DNA of 64,000 bases from Roseateles_B sp041906185 (GCA_041906185.1 JAYRJQ010000005.1:181860-245859); one strand, 5' to 3'; shown: positions 18,403 to 28,246, counted from the stretch's first letter. A program made the numbers and translations. Notes: generated by a model from the letters alone, not told the origin.

Positions 18403-19569
18403 TCAGGGGCGGCGCAGGTGCTGCACCAGCAGCGCCAGCGAGCCGGCCACCACGCCCCAGAAGGCCGAGCCGATGCCCGCCAGCTGGAGGCCGGAGAGGG
18501 TCACGAGGAAGGTGAGGATCGCGGCGTCGCGGTGCGCCTCTTCCTTGAGGGCGGCGCTCAGGCCGCCGGCGATGGTGCCCAGCAGCGCGAGCCCGGCGAT
18601 CGCGGCGACGAGCTCCCGCGGGAAGGCCGCCAGCAGCCCGACGACGGCGCCGCCGGCCAGGCCGAGGGCGATGTAGAACACGCCGGCCATCACGGCCGCC
18701 GTGTAGCGCCGGGCCGGGTCCTCATGCGCCTCGCGGCCCATGCAGATGGCAGCGGTGATGGCGGCCAGGTTGAGCGCATAGCCGCCAAAGGGCGCCAGCA
18801 CGAGCGAGGCAAGACCTGTCACCCCGATGCTGGCCGACACGGGCGTCTGGTAGCCCGAGGCCCGCTGCGCGGCGACGCCGGGCAGGTTCTGCGAGGCCAT
18901 GGTCACGAGGAACAGCGGCAGCGCCACGCCGATGAGCGCCGCGACGCTGAAACGCGGGCTCACCCACTCGGGCTGCGCCCAGGCCCATTGCACGGCGTCC
19001 ATGTGCAGGCGCCCCTGGAAGCCGGCCACCGCGATGCCCGCCAGCAGCACCACGGGCACCGCGTAGCGCGGCCAGAAGCGGCGGCCAAGCAGGAAGGCCG
19101 CTGCCATGGCGAGCACCAGCACGGGTGCGCTCTGCGTGGCCAGCATCGCGTCCAGCCCGAAGCGGGCGAGCACGCCGGCCAGCAGGGCCGAGGCGATGGC
19201 GATGGGGATGCGGTCCATCAGGCGCTCGAACAGCCCGCTGAAGCCCGCGATGGCGATGAGCAGCGCGCAGACGATGAAGGCGCCGACCGCCTCGGGCATC
19301 GACACGCCGACGGTGGTCGACAGCAGCGCGGCGCCGGGCGTGGACCAGGCCGTGAGCACCGGCTTGCGCGTCCAGAGCGAGAGGCCGAGGCTGGTGAGCC
19401 CCATGCCCAGGCCCAGCGCCCACATCCAGGACGTCAGCTGCGTCGGGGTGGCGCCGAGGGCCGTCGCGCCCTTGAAGACGATGGCCACCGAGCTGGTGAA
19501 GCCCACCAGCACGGCCACGAAGCCGGCAACGGTGGAAGGCAGGGACAGGTCTTGCAGGAAACGGCGCAT
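18403..19569 (-). CDS. benE: BenE-type benzoate/H+ symporter
   Basis: About 388 residues with ten to twelve predicted membrane helices. LVGFTSSVAIVFKGA, GLGMGLTSLGLSLWTRKPVLTAWSTPGAALL, ASQNLPGVAAQRASGY and PFGGYALNLAAITAAICMG are typical of the BenE permease family (PF03594), which imports benzoate with protons. No benzoate catabolic genes are near, so benzoate as substrate is family inference. Three in-frame ATGs exist (19569, 19581, 19617); the one at 19569 (MRRFLQDLS) matches the usual N-terminus, but the ribosome-binding site is poor for all. The gene sits 48 bp upstream of gshB. Confidence 0.86.
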   Translation of the reverse strand: MRRFLQDLSLPSTVAGFVAVLVGFTSSVAIVFKGATALGATPTQLTSWMWALGLGMGLTSLGLSLWTRKPVLTAWSTPGAALLSTTVGVSMPEAVGAFIVCALLIAIAGFSGLFERLMDRIPIAIASALLAGVLARFGLDAMLATQSAPVLVLAMAAAFLLGRRFWPRYAVPVVLLAGIAVAGFQGRLHMDAVQWAWAQPEWVSPRFSVAALIGVALPLFLVTMASQNLPGVAAQRASGYQTPVSASIGVTGLASLVLAPFGGYALNLAAITAAICMGREAHEDPARRYTAAVMAGVFYIALGLAGGAVVGLLAAFPRELVAAIAGLALLGTIAGGLSAALKEEAHRDAAILTFLVTLSGLQLAGIGSAFWGVVAGSLALLVQHLRRP

Positions 19570-19682
19570 GGGGGCCAGCATAGCCGGCCCGCCGTGAACC
19601 TGCCGGGCCGGGGACAAGCCTGCGGGCGCTGCGTGCGCCCGTCACCCCTTCATCTGGTCGTCACGCGGCGGCAGCGCTGAAC

Positions 19683-21611
19683 TCAGATCTCGACCTTGGA
19701 GCCCAGCTCCACGATGCGGTTGGTCGGCAGGTGCAGGAAGTCGGCCGCGGCGGCGGCGTTGCGGTGCATGCTGGCGAAGAGCTTCTCGCGCCAGAGCGCC
19801 ATGCCCGAGCCGATGGTCGGGATGACGATGTCGCGGGAGAGGAAGTAGCTCGTCTCCATGTCGTCCAGATGCACGCCGCGGGCCTCGAGCAGCTTCAGCG
19901 CCTCGGGCACGTCGGGCTCGTTCTTGAAGCCGAAGTGCACCGTCACCTGCCAGCAGTCGTTGCCGAGGTTCTCCACCTCGACGCGCTTGTCGAAGCCGAT
20001 CCAGGGCTTCTCGTGGTGGCGCACCGTGACGAAGAGGTTCTGCTCGTGCAGCACCTTGTTGTGCTTGAGGTTGTGCAGCAGCGCATTGGGCGTGATCCCG
20101 AGCTCGGCCGACAGGAACACCGCCGAGCCCGGCACGCGCACGGGCGGGCTCAGGAACACGGCCTCGAGGAAGCCCTTGAGCTCGATGGCGTCCTCGCGCA
20201 GCTTGTTGGACAGCAGCTGGCGGCCCTGCTTCCAGGTCAGCATCAGCGTGAACATCCACACGCCGATGGTCAGCGGGAACCAGCCGCCCGCCGCGACCTT
20301 CAGCAGGTTGGAGGCGAGGAAGGTGACGTCGATGACGAAGAAGAAGCCCGTCGCCGCCACGCACAGCGCCAGCGGGTACTTCCAGCCGTAGCGGATCACG
20401 AAGAAGGTCATGACCGTGGTGATGGTCATGTCGATCGTCACCGCCACGCCGTAGGCGCCGGCCAGCTTGCTGGACGAGCCGAACATCACGACGGCCACCA
20501 CCACGAAGCCGAACAGCATCCAGTTGATGAAGGGCACGTAGATCTGGCCGATGTCCCGCACGGACGTGTGCACGATGCGCATGCGGGGCAGGATGCCCAG
20601 CTGCACGGCCTGCTTGGTGACGGAGAAGGCGGCGGTGATCAGGGCCTGCGAGGCCACGATGGCGGCGAGCGTGGCCAGGCCGAACAGCGGCATCTCGGCC
20701 CACGAGGGCGCGATCAGGAAGAAGGGGTTCTTGATGGCCGCCGGGTCTTCCAGCAGCAGGGCGCCCTGCCCGAAGTAGTTGATCACCAGGGCCGGCATGA
20801 CGATGCCGTACCAGGCGATGCGGATGGGCTGCTTGCCGAAGTGGCCGAGGTCGGCATAGAGCGCCTCGCCGCCCGTGACGACGAGCACCACCGCGCCCAG
20901 GGCCACGAAGGCGACCCAGCCGTAGTGCATGCAGAACTCGATGGCATAGAGCGGGTTCACCGCGGCCAGCACCTTGGGGTTCTCGAGGATCTGCGGCAGC
21001 CCGAGCAGCGTGAGGCAGGTGAACCACACCAGCATCACCGGCCCGAAGGCCTTGCCCACGCCGCCCGTGCCGAAGCGCTGCACGGCGAAGAGGCCGGCCA
21101 GCACGATGAGGGTCAGCGGGACGATCAGCTGGTCGTACTGGGGCGCATAGACGTCGATGCCCTCGACCGCGCCCAGCACCGTCATGGCGGGCGTGATGAC
21201 GGCATCGCCGAAGAAGATGGCCGTGCCGAAGAGGCCCACGCCCATCAGCACGCGCCGCAGGGCCGGCTTCGCGCGCACGGCCTGCGTGGCCAGGGCCAGC
21301 ATGGCGATCAGGCCGCCCTCGCCGTTGTTGTCGGCCCGCAGGATCAGCAGGACGTACTTGAACGAGACCACGATGGTCATCGTCCAGAACAGCAGGGACA
21401 GCACGCCGAGGATGTTCTGCGGCGTCAGCGGCACGTGACCGCCGTGGAAGACTTCCTTGAGGGCGTAGAGCGGGCTGGTGCCGATGTCGCCGTAGACGAC
21501 CCCCAGGGCGCCCAAGGTCATGGCGGCCAGGACGCCGGGGCTTCGGTGTTGTTGTTCGTGGCTCGAGCTCACAGGCACGACGGCCTGAGACAGGTCAAGC
21601 CGAGGAGTCAA
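19683..21611 (-). CDS. kup: KUP family potassium uptake protein
   Basis: A 642-residue membrane protein with about twelve helices in the first 430 residues and a soluble C-terminal domain. LGALGVVYGDIGTSPLYALKE is the KUP signature, followed by DNNGEGGLIAMLAL and FFGDAVITPAMTVLGAVEG. It imports K+ with protons across the inner membrane. The N-terminus starts about 26 residues before the first helix. It lies between gshA and benE on the same strand with gaps of about 100 bp. Well conserved and complete. Confidence 0.95.
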   Translation of the reverse strand: MTPRLDLSQAVVPVSSSHEQQHRSPGVLAAMTLGALGVVYGDIGTSPLYALKEVFHGGHVPLTPQNILGVLSLLFWTMTIVVSFKYVLLILRADNNGEGGLIAMLALATQAVRAKPALRRVLMGVGLFGTAIFFGDAVITPAMTVLGAVEGIDVYAPQYDQLIVPLTLIVLAGLFAVQRFGTGGVGKAFGPVMLVWFTCLTLLGLPQILENPKVLAAVNPLYAIEFCMHYGWVAFVALGAVVLVVTGGEALYADLGHFGKQPIRIAWYGIVMPALVINYFGQGALLLEDPAAIKNPFFLIAPSWAEMPLFGLATLAAIVASQALITAAFSVTKQAVQLGILPRMRIVHTSVRDIGQIYVPFINWMLFGFVVVAVVMFGSSSKLAGAYGVAVTIDMTITTVMTFFVIRYGWKYPLALCVAATGFFFVIDVTFLASNLLKVAAGGWFPLTIGVWMFTLMLTWKQGRQLLSNKLREDAIELKGFLEAVFLSPPVRVPGSAVFLSAELGITPNALLHNLKHNKVLHEQNLFVTVRHHEKPWIGFDKRVEVENLGNDCWQVTVHFGFKNEPDVPEALKLLEARGVHLDDMETSYFLSRDIVIPTIGSGMALWREKLFASMHRNAAAAADFLHLPTNRIVELGSKVEI

Positions 21612-21714
21612 AAGCGGCTATTGTGCGCCCGCCGGCACCCGGCAGCCCGGCGGCCTCATGCAAGCTGGGCATGATTCCCCACAGCCCGGCCCCGCCTCTT
21701 GCCAAGCGCTCCGT

Positions 21715-23010
21715 TCAGGCGTAGACCTCGGCGTCCGGGTCGGTGGCCTCGAGCTCGTAGCTGGCGGCCAGCATGCCCAGGCGGGCAATGACGCCGTACA
21801 TGTAGAAGCGGTTCGGCGCGCTGGCCCCGGGGGCCTCGCCGGGGCGCGGGAGCTGGGTGGACTGCGCGAAAGCCAGCGGCACGTAGCTCGCGCCCGGCGC
21901 GTTGAGGTTCTCGTCCGCGGCGCGGTCGGCATGCACGCGGTAGAAGCCGCCCACGACGTAGCGGTCCATCATGCAGACCACCGGCTCGGCCACGGCCTCG
22001 TTGACGCGCTCGTGCGTCACGACCCCTTCCTGCACGATCACCTCGCTCACCGGCTGGCCGTCCTTGATGACAGCCATCTTGTTCTTGCAGCGGCGGTTGA
22101 GTTCCTCGAGCTCCTTGGCGTCCCGCACGGTCATGATGCCCATGCCGTAGGTGCCGGCGTCCGGCTTCACGATGGCGAAGGGCTTCTCCTGGATGCCGTA
22201 TTCCTTGTACTTGCGCCGCGTCTTGGTCAGGACCTGGTCGACCTGGTCCTTCAGCGCCTCCAGGCCGTGGCCCTCGGTGAAGTCCAGGCCCTGCACGCCC
22301 ACCGTGAGCGGGTTGATGAGCCACGGATCCATGCCCAGCAGCTTGGCGAACTTCTTCGCCACTTCCTCATACGCCTGGAAATGGCGCGACTTGCGGCGCA
22401 TCGTCCAGCCGGCATGCAGGGGCGGCAGCAGGTACTGCTCGTGCAGCCCCTCCAGCACCTGCGGGATGCCGGCCGAGAGGTCGTTGTTCAGCAGGATGGT
22501 GCAGGGGTCGAAGTCCTTCAGGCCCAGGCGGCCGCGCTTGCGCACCAGCGGCTCCAGCGCCAGGCTGCCGCCATCGGGCAGGGCCAGCGACGTGGGCTCG
22601 GTGACGGCTTCGTCCAGGCTGCCCAGGCGCACGTTCAGGCCCGCCTGCGTAAAGATGCGCACCAGCGTCTGCAGGTGCTGGAGGTAGAAGCTGTTGCGCG
22701 TGTGCTTCTCGGGGATCAGCAGCAGGTTCTTGGCCTCGGGGCAGATCTTCTCGATGGCCGCCATGGCCGCCTGCACCGACAGCGGGAGCAGGTCCGGATT
22801 GAGGTTGTTGAAGCCGCCGGGGAAGAGGTTGGTGTCCACCGGCACCAGCTTGAAGCCGGCATTGCGCACGTCGACCGAGCTGTAGAAGGGCGGCGTGTGC
22901 TCCATCCACTCCAGCCGGAACCAGCGCTCGATGGCCGGCAGGGACTCCAGGATGCGCTGCTCCAGTTCCTTGATGGGGCCGTTCAGGGCGGTGACGAGAT
23001 GTGGAACCAT
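21715..23010 (-). CDS. gshA: Glutamate-cysteine ligase (proteobacterial GshA type)
   Basis: A 431-residue enzyme for the first step of glutathione synthesis. The sequence (MVPHLVTALNGPIKELEQRI, YSSVDVRNAGFKLVPVDTNL, FPGGFNNLN, KPDAGTYGMGIMTV) follows the GshA family found in beta- and some gammaproteobacteria (the ferroox-type family), which differs from E. coli GshA. The ATP-grasp-like KPDAGTYGMGIM loop is intact. It lies upstream of kup, benE and gshB on the same strand, so a loosely linked glutathione cluster is plausible. Confidence 0.94.
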   Translation of the reverse strand: MVPHLVTALNGPIKELEQRILESLPAIERWFRLEWMEHTPPFYSSVDVRNAGFKLVPVDTNLFPGGFNNLNPDLLPLSVQAAMAAIEKICPEAKNLLLIPEKHTRNSFYLQHLQTLVRIFTQAGLNVRLGSLDEAVTEPTSLALPDGGSLALEPLVRKRGRLGLKDFDPCTILLNNDLSAGIPQVLEGLHEQYLLPPLHAGWTMRRKSRHFQAYEEVAKKFAKLLGMDPWLINPLTVGVQGLDFTEGHGLEALKDQVDQVLTKTRRKYKEYGIQEKPFAIVKPDAGTYGMGIMTVRDAKELEELNRRCKNKMAVIKDGQPVSEVIVQEGVVTHERVNEAVAEPVVCMMDRYVVGGFYRVHADRAADENLNAPGASYVPLAFAQSTQLPRPGEAPGASAPNRFYMYGVIARLGMLAASYELEATDPDAEVYA

Positions 23011-23158
23011 GGTGGAGAGTCCTGGACAGAAGGGGCTTGGGGCATTCTAGGAGGGCGCAACTGAGGGCGTATTGCCCGAATGCAAGGGCTTCGTGCGGCG
23101 CCTGTTCGCAAGGCGGCGCTATGCTTGACGAATCGACACCTGCGCCGCACCGCCGAAG

Positions 23159-23542
23159 ATGCCCGCCAAACTGCTCATCGTTGAAGACCAGGCCGACATC
23201 CGTCGTCTGATCCGCTGGGCCCTGGAGGATGACGCGTACGAGATCCAGGAAGCTGCCAACGGCACCGCCGGCCTGGAGAAGATCCTCAGCTGGCAGCCCG
23301 ACATGGTGCTGCTGGACACCATGATGCCCGGCGGCATGGACGGCCTGGAGGTCTGCCGCCAGGTCCGCGCCGCCCCCGGCACCGCCAAGACCGTCATCGT
23401 GATGCTGACCGCCAAGGCCGCCTCGGCCGACCACGAGGCCGCGCGCGCGGCCGGCGCGGACTACTTCCTGCCCAAGCCCTTCAGCCCGGCCAAGCTGTCC
23501 GAGCTGCTCGGGGCGCTGCTCAAGCACCGGCAGGATCGCTGA
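23159..23542 (+). CDS. Single-domain response regulator (CheY-like)
   Basis: A 127-residue receiver with a complete active site: LIVEDQ (acidic pair), VLLDTMMPG (phospho-acceptor Asp near 55), MLTAK (Thr/Ser switch) and PKPFSP (Lys near 110). There is no output domain, so it must act by protein-protein contact like CheY or as a phosphorelay intermediate. No kinase gene is adjacent. It is divergent from gshA and about 100 bp upstream of a secreted beta-propeller protein gene on the same strand. Confidence 0.92.
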   Translation: MPAKLLIVEDQADIRRLIRWALEDDAYEIQEAANGTAGLEKILSWQPDMVLLDTMMPGGMDGLEVCRQVRAAPGTAKTVIVMLTAKAASADHEAARAAGADYFLPKPFSPAKLSELLGALLKHRQDR

Positions 23543-23638
23543 AGGGGCGCTCCCCGCCCCCGGCCGCCGCTGACGCGGGCCGAGCTTCCTTGAATGCCGC
23601 CATCGTCGCCCCCGGCGACATTCCATGGATCTTTTCCC

Positions 23639-25324
23639 ATGCATCCGACTGCACGGCGCATTTCCGCGCGCCTCCCGGGCCTGGTGGCCGCCCTGACCCT
23701 GACGCCGCTGGCCTGCCTCGCGGCGGGCGAGGTGCCGGCGGAGTCGGGCCTCTTCACCACGCGCATTCTCACCAACGCGTCCAGCACCAACCGCGGCAAC
23801 TTCCTCTACTTCAACCAGTGGGAGACGTTGACTCTGGTCGACCAGGACAAGCGCGAGGTGGAGATCAAGGCCGAGAAGATCAGCGGCAACAGCGGCAACA
23901 ACAGCAGCCAGGTCTTCGAGGCGGTCCTGCCCGCCGGGCGTTACCAGCTGGTGCAGATGCTCTCGCCGAAGCTGGCCGGCCGCGTGACGGGTGACCTCAA
24001 GGGCGTCATCGGCGAGTTCGAGATCAAGCCCCAGACCGTCACCAGCCTGGGCACCCTGATCTACCAGCCCACGGGCAGCCAGGGCTACACCGTGCTGTGC
24101 GACGGCTTCGACGCCCCGCAGATCGAGCGGGTGCGCCTGAGCTACCCCGCGCTGCACCAGGCCATGGCCAGCCACGCCCCGGTGCGCCCCTGCCTCAGCA
24201 ACGAGGTGGCGGCCCGCAGCAATCAGGCCCAACAGGGCCGCACGCTGGTCGTGAGCAATTCCGGCGTGACGGCGGTGGTGGGCACGCTCACCGTGGGTCT
24301 GATCCAGTCGCTGATCCAGAAGGCCTCGGCCACGGAGGCCATCCAGGCCTGGAAGCTCGAGCAGGACCCCCAGAAGCGTCTGGCCATGGCCCGCAGCAGC
24401 ACCTACGCCTTCAATGCGGCGCGCATGCTGGAGAGCGGCGACGTGCTGGCCGGCAGCAATCTGGGCCAGGTCCTGGCCCGCGATTCCGAGGGCCGGTGGG
24501 AGCGACTGGACACGGGGGACACCCGCGAGATCACCGCCCTGATGGCCTCGGACCGCCAGCGCTTCATGGTGGGCGGCGAGGAAGGCCTGCTGATGCAGAC
24601 GAGCGACGCCGGCAAGACCTGGCAGGCGCTCAGCGCGCCCACGCACGGCCTGGTCGTCAACCTCGCCCGCCAGGGTCAGCGCCTGTACCTGCTGGCCGTC
24701 GAAGGCCTGGACGCGGTGCTCTACGCCACCGACGACCCGAAGGCCGGCCCCTGGCAGGAACTGCGCCGCGAGGCCGGCAGCCGCTCGGACAAGCCCGAGG
24801 CCATGGGCTGGATCCGCACGGCCTCGATGGCGGCCAGCGGCTGGATCGTGGGCGACCGCTACGTGATGGTCACGGCCAACGGCTTCGTCAACCGCATGGA
24901 CCTGAAGGACGGCAGCTGGACCCGCATCAAGACCTCCTTCGAGGAACCCCGCCAGGCCACGGCCCTGCGCGACGGCACTCTCTTCGCCTACAGCCGCAAC
25001 AAGGTCTACCTCAGCCGCGACCAGGGCGCCACCTGGACCAAGGACGAGCAGGGCTGCATGAAGATGATCGTCGTGGCCTACGGCGTCAATGGCCAGGCCT
25101 ACAACGTCTGCGGCCAGGGCGCCTTCGTGTTCTCGACGGCGGTCATGCAGCGCGGTGGCGAGGGCGGCCGCTGGACCACCCTCAGCGACGAGACGCCCAC
25201 CCCGGCCTCCGCCCTTTTCGCCAGCGAGTACAACGACACCCTGCTCTTCATGAACCCGGAAGGCCTGATCTACGGCCGCGCAGCCGGGGCCAAGGAGTGG
25301 ACCCTGGAGCGCAAGCCGCTCTGA
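23639..25324 (+). CDS. Secreted BNR/Ycf48-like beta-propeller protein, function unknown
   Basis: A 561-residue precursor. The ATG at 23639 opens a signal peptide (hydrophobic core LPGLVAALTLTPLACLA), placing the protein in the periplasm or outside. An N-terminal beta-rich region to about residue 170 is followed by a helical stretch, then repeated segments of the type LMQTSDAGKTWQALS and VYLSRDQGATWTKDE, which are Asp-box/BNR-like repeats of sialidase or photosystem II assembly factor (Ycf48-like) propellers. No catalytic residues can be assigned. It ends just before a strong terminator. An earlier frame start lacks a signal peptide and is rejected. Confidence 0.75.
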   Translation: MHPTARRISARLPGLVAALTLTPLACLAAGEVPAESGLFTTRILTNASSTNRGNFLYFNQWETLTLVDQDKREVEIKAEKISGNSGNNSSQVFEAVLPAGRYQLVQMLSPKLAGRVTGDLKGVIGEFEIKPQTVTSLGTLIYQPTGSQGYTVLCDGFDAPQIERVRLSYPALHQAMASHAPVRPCLSNEVAARSNQAQQGRTLVVSNSGVTAVVGTLTVGLIQSLIQKASATEAIQAWKLEQDPQKRLAMARSSTYAFNAARMLESGDVLAGSNLGQVLARDSEGRWERLDTGDTREITALMASDRQRFMVGGEEGLLMQTSDAGKTWQALSAPTHGLVVNLARQGQRLYLLAVEGLDAVLYATDDPKAGPWQELRREAGSRSDKPEAMGWIRTASMAASGWIVGDRYVMVTANGFVNRMDLKDGSWTRIKTSFEEPRQATALRDGTLFAYSRNKVYLSRDQGATWTKDEQGCMKMIVVAYGVNGQAYNVCGQGAFVFSTAVMQRGGEGGRWTTLSDETPTPASALFASEYNDTLLFMNPEGLIYGRAAGAKEWTLERKPL

Positions 25325-25343
25325 CGGCCCACCCGCCAAGAAG

Positions 25344-25369
25344 AAAGGCCGCCCGAGGGCGGCCTTTTT
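25344..25369. terminator. Bidirectional rho-independent terminator
   Basis: AAAGGCCGCC and GGCGGCCTTT form a 10-bp stem with a CGAG loop, followed by a run of T on the plus strand and, on the minus strand, by TTTCTT. It lies between the convergent ends of the beta-propeller gene (25324) and amtB (25410) and serves both. Confidence 0.9.
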
Positions 25370-25409
25370 GCTGCGCCCCTCGCCGTGAAGCGAGGGGCTC
25401 TGCGGCAGA

Positions 25410-26942
25410 TCACTTGTGATAGGCCGTCTCGCCGTGCGAGCTGATGTCCAGGCCCTCGCGCTCTTCCTCTTCGGAGACGCGCAGGCCGATGGTCAGGTCC
25501 ACCACCTTGTAGGCGATCACGGACACCACGGCCGACCAGACGATGGTCACGCCCACGGCCTTGGCCTGCGTCCAGACCTGGCTGGCGATGCTGTAGGCAT
25601 CCGGAGCGATCATCGAGGCCGTGACCCAGTCGCCGACGGCGGACGGGCCGCCCAGGGCGGGCGAGTTGAACACGCCGGTCAGCAGCGCGCCGACGATGCC
25701 GCCCACGCCGTGGACGCCGAACACGTCCAGGGAGTCGTCGGCACCCAGCAGCTTCTTCAGGCCGGACACCCCCCACAGGCAGGCGAAACCGGCGACGACG
25801 CCGATCACCAGGGCGCCACCGACGCCCACATTGCCCGCGGCCGGCGTGATGGCCACCAGGCCGGCGACGGCACCAGAGGCGGCGCCCAGCATCGAGGCCT
25901 TGCCCTTGTGCAGCGCCTCACCCACGCTCCAGGCCAGCACGGCGGCGGCCGTGGCGACGAAGGTGTTGATGAAGGCCAGGGCGGCGAAGCCGTTGGCTTC
26001 CAGGGCGGAACCGGCGTTGAAGCCGAACCAGCCCACCCACAGCAGCGAGGCACCGACCATGGTCAGCGTCAGGCTGTGCGGCGTGAAGGCCTCGCGGCCG
26101 TAGCCAACGCGCTTGCCGACCATGTAGGCACCGACCAGGCCGGCCACGGCGGCGTTGATGTGCACCACGGTGCCGCCGGCGAAGTCCAGCGCGCCCCACT
26201 GCCAGATTAGGCCGGCCGTGCTGTTGACCTTTTCGACCACGTCAGCGCTCGTGTAGGCGTCCGGGCCGGCCCAGAACCAGACCATGTGCGCGATGGGCAG
26301 GTAGCTGAAGGTGAACCAGATCGTCATGAACGCGAGCACGGCGGAGAACTTGATGCGCTCGGCGAAGGCGCCGACGATCAGGCAGGCCGTGATGCCGGCG
26401 AAGGTGGCTTGGAAGGCGGCGAAAACGATCTCCGGGATCACCACGCCCTTGCTGAAGGTGGCGGCATTGGAGAAGGTGCCGGCGACGTTGTCCCAGATGC
26501 CCTTCATGAAGAGCCGGTCCGTGCCGCCGATGAAGGCGTTGCCCTCGGTGAAGGCGAAGCTGTAGCCATACAGGACCCACAGCACCACGATCAGCGAGAA
26601 CGTGACCATCACCTGCATCAGCACCGACAGCATGTTCTTGCTGCGGACCAGGCCGCCGTAGAACAGGGCAAGACCTGGCACCGTCATCATGATGACCAGC
26701 AGCGTGGACAGCATCATCCAGGTGGTGTCGCCCTTGTTGGGCACGGGCGCCGGGGCGGCGGCGGACGCCGCTTCGGCCGGGGCGGAGGCGGCCACGGGGG
26801 CCGAGGCGGCGGCCGCGTCAGGCGCAGAGGCCACGGCAGCGACGGAAGCGGCAGCGGTGGGCGCCGAGGCGGCGTCCTGTGCCCAGGCGCCTGGGGCGAA
26901 GACCGCCGCGGCGAGGGCCAGGGAGGCGAGCAGTTTCTTCAT
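25410..26942 (-). CDS. amtB: Ammonium transporter AmtB
   Basis: A 510-residue precursor: signal peptide (MKKLLASLALAAAVFAPGAWA), an unusually long Ala-rich periplasmic extension of about 50 residues, then eleven helices of the Amt family. Family marks include MMTVPGLALFYGGLVR, GGTVVHINAAVAGLVGAY and FGVHGVGGIVGALLTGVF. It conducts NH3/NH4+ across the inner membrane and is blocked by the PII protein encoded 32 bp upstream. It is the last gene of the porin-glnK-amtB operon controlled by the sigma-54 promoter at 28105-28120. Confidence 0.95.
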   Translation of the reverse strand: MKKLLASLALAAAVFAPGAWAQDAASAPTAAASVAAVASAPDAAAASAPVAASAPAEAASAAAPAPVPNKGDTTWMMLSTLLVIMMTVPGLALFYGGLVRSKNMLSVLMQVMVTFSLIVVLWVLYGYSFAFTEGNAFIGGTDRLFMKGIWDNVAGTFSNAATFSKGVVIPEIVFAAFQATFAGITACLIVGAFAERIKFSAVLAFMTIWFTFSYLPIAHMVWFWAGPDAYTSADVVEKVNSTAGLIWQWGALDFAGGTVVHINAAVAGLVGAYMVGKRVGYGREAFTPHSLTLTMVGASLLWVGWFGFNAGSALEANGFAALAFINTFVATAAAVLAWSVGEALHKGKASMLGAASGAVAGLVAITPAAGNVGVGGALVIGVVAGFACLWGVSGLKKLLGADDSLDVFGVHGVGGIVGALLTGVFNSPALGGPSAVGDWVTASMIAPDAYSIASQVWTQAKAVGVTIVWSAVVSVIAYKVVDLTIGLRVSEEEEREGLDISSHGETAYHK

Positions 26943-26974
26943 GGGATCACTCCAACGATGTCTTGTTGCGGTGC

Positions 26975-27313
26975 TCACAGAGCGTCTTTGCCGGTCTCGC
27001 CGGTGCGGATGCGAACGACCTGGTCCAGGGGGGACACGAAGATCTTCCCGTCGCCGATCTTGCCGGTGCGGGCCGAGCCCTCGATGGCCTCGATGACCTG
27101 GTCCACGACCGCGTCATCCACGGCCGCCTCGACCTTGACCTTGGGCAGGAAGTCGACGACGTACTCGGCGCCGCGGTACAGCTCGGTGTGGCCCTTCTGG
27201 CGGCCGAACCCCTTGACCTCGGTGACGGTGAGGCCCTGCACGCCGATGGCGCTGAGGGCTTCGCGGACCTCGTCCAGCTTGAAGGGCTTGATGACGGCGG
27301 TGATCAGTTTCAT
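26975..27313 (-). CDS. glnK: PII nitrogen-regulatory protein GlnK
   Basis: A 112-residue PII protein with the T-loop RGAEYVVDFLPK, Tyr51 (the uridylylation site) intact, and the B-loop TGKIGDGKIFV. As a trimer it senses ATP/ADP, 2-oxoglutarate and glutamine status and plugs AmtB. The position directly upstream of amtB and under a sigma-54/NtrC-type promoter marks it as GlnK rather than GlnB. Confidence 0.96.
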   Translation of the reverse strand: MKLITAVIKPFKLDEVREALSAIGVQGLTVTEVKGFGRQKGHTELYRGAEYVVDFLPKVKVEAAVDDAVVDQVIEAIEGSARTGKIGDGKIFVSPLDQVVRIRTGETGKDAL

Positions 27314-27336
27314 GGTGTGCTTCCTTGCGCTCGGAT

Positions 27337-28053
27337 TCAGAAGACCTTCTTGACCGCCAGCACCAGGGCGCTCTTGGCCAGGTTCTTGTCGCCGGGGCCC
27401 ACGTAGGCATCGGTGCTGGCGCGCACCAGGGCGCCGCTCCAGGTGAAGCCCGCGTAGTCCTTGGTCAGGGTCAGCGAATAGTCGGTGTAGGACGCGCTGC
27501 CCAGGTTCTTCACGCGCTGGTGGCCCACATGCGGGGTCAGGGTGAAGCCGTCACCGAGGTCCAGCGCGGCGCTCAGGTCCAGGTAGCCGGAGCCCTTGGA
27601 ATCGGCGAAGCCGAAGAGGTTGCTCGTGCTGTGCGAGTACTTCGCGGTGAAGACGCCATAGGTCAGCGCACCGTAAAGCTCCAGCGTATTGGCGCTGGGG
27701 CTGAGCTTGTTGCTCGGGTAGACGTACTGCAGCAGGCCCACGTCCAGGGTCAGGCCCTTGGCGATCTCGGTCTTGTAGCCGCCGTAGACGTCGATCTCGA
27801 CGCTGGCATCGCCGCCGCCGTCCTTGATCCACTTGATGGTGGAGGCCCAGGTGCCCAGGTAGAAGCCGTTGCCGAAGTCGTAGTCGGCGCCGCCCTGCAG
27901 GGCCGGCTTCAGGCGGGTCTGCGAGATGCCGCGGTAGCGGTAGTCGGTGGTCAGGCTGGCATTGAAGCTCAGCGGGCTGGCCGGCTCGTCGGCCCAGGCG
28001 GGCATCGCGGTAGCCGTGACGGAGAGGGCCAGCAGCGCAAACAGGGACTTCAT
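27337..28053 (-). CDS. TorF family outer-membrane porin-like protein
   Basis: A 238-residue precursor with a signal peptide ending MPAWA and a C-terminal beta-strand ending in Phe (ALVLAVKKVF), the typical outer-membrane barrel signature. FNASLTTDYRYRGISQTRLKPALQGGADY matches the TIGR02001/TorF putative porin family, which often sits beside glnK-amtB. It is the first gene of the operon, 23 bp before glnK. The likely job is passage of a nitrogen source through the outer membrane under nitrogen limitation; that role is inferred from context. Confidence 0.9.
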   Translation of the reverse strand: MKSLFALLALSVTATAMPAWADEPASPLSFNASLTTDYRYRGISQTRLKPALQGGADYDFGNGFYLGTWASTIKWIKDGGGDASVEIDVYGGYKTEIAKGLTLDVGLLQYVYPSNKLSPSANTLELYGALTYGVFTAKYSHSTSNLFGFADSKGSGYLDLSAALDLGDGFTLTPHVGHQRVKNLGSASYTDYSLTLTKDYAGFTWSGALVRASTDAYVGPGDKNLAKSALVLAVKKVF

Positions 28054-28104
28054 CGCGGGGACTCCTGCAAAGTGGATGGTGAAATGACTTTCGACAGTCC
28101 CTCT

Positions 28105-28120
28105 TGCAGCTTCCGTGCCA
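28105..28120 (-). promoter_or_regulatory. Sigma-54 promoter of porin-glnK-amtB operon
   Basis: The minus strand reads TGGCACGGAAGCTGCA, one mismatch from the sigma-54 consensus TGGCACG-N4-TTGCA, with GG and GC exactly at -24/-12 spacing. It lies 52 bp upstream of the porin ATG. Nitrogen-stress genes downstream make RpoN control very likely. Confidence 0.88.
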
Positions 28121-28246
28121 GGCCCGTGCCACCCGCCCCGCCTGGGTGATCTGCTCGCTGCTGGGGCGTACCGGTCCCGTTTTCGGGCCCGAATGTCACC
28201 GCGGTGGCACTGCCATGCACCGAAATATTCGAGAGACCTCCCCAGG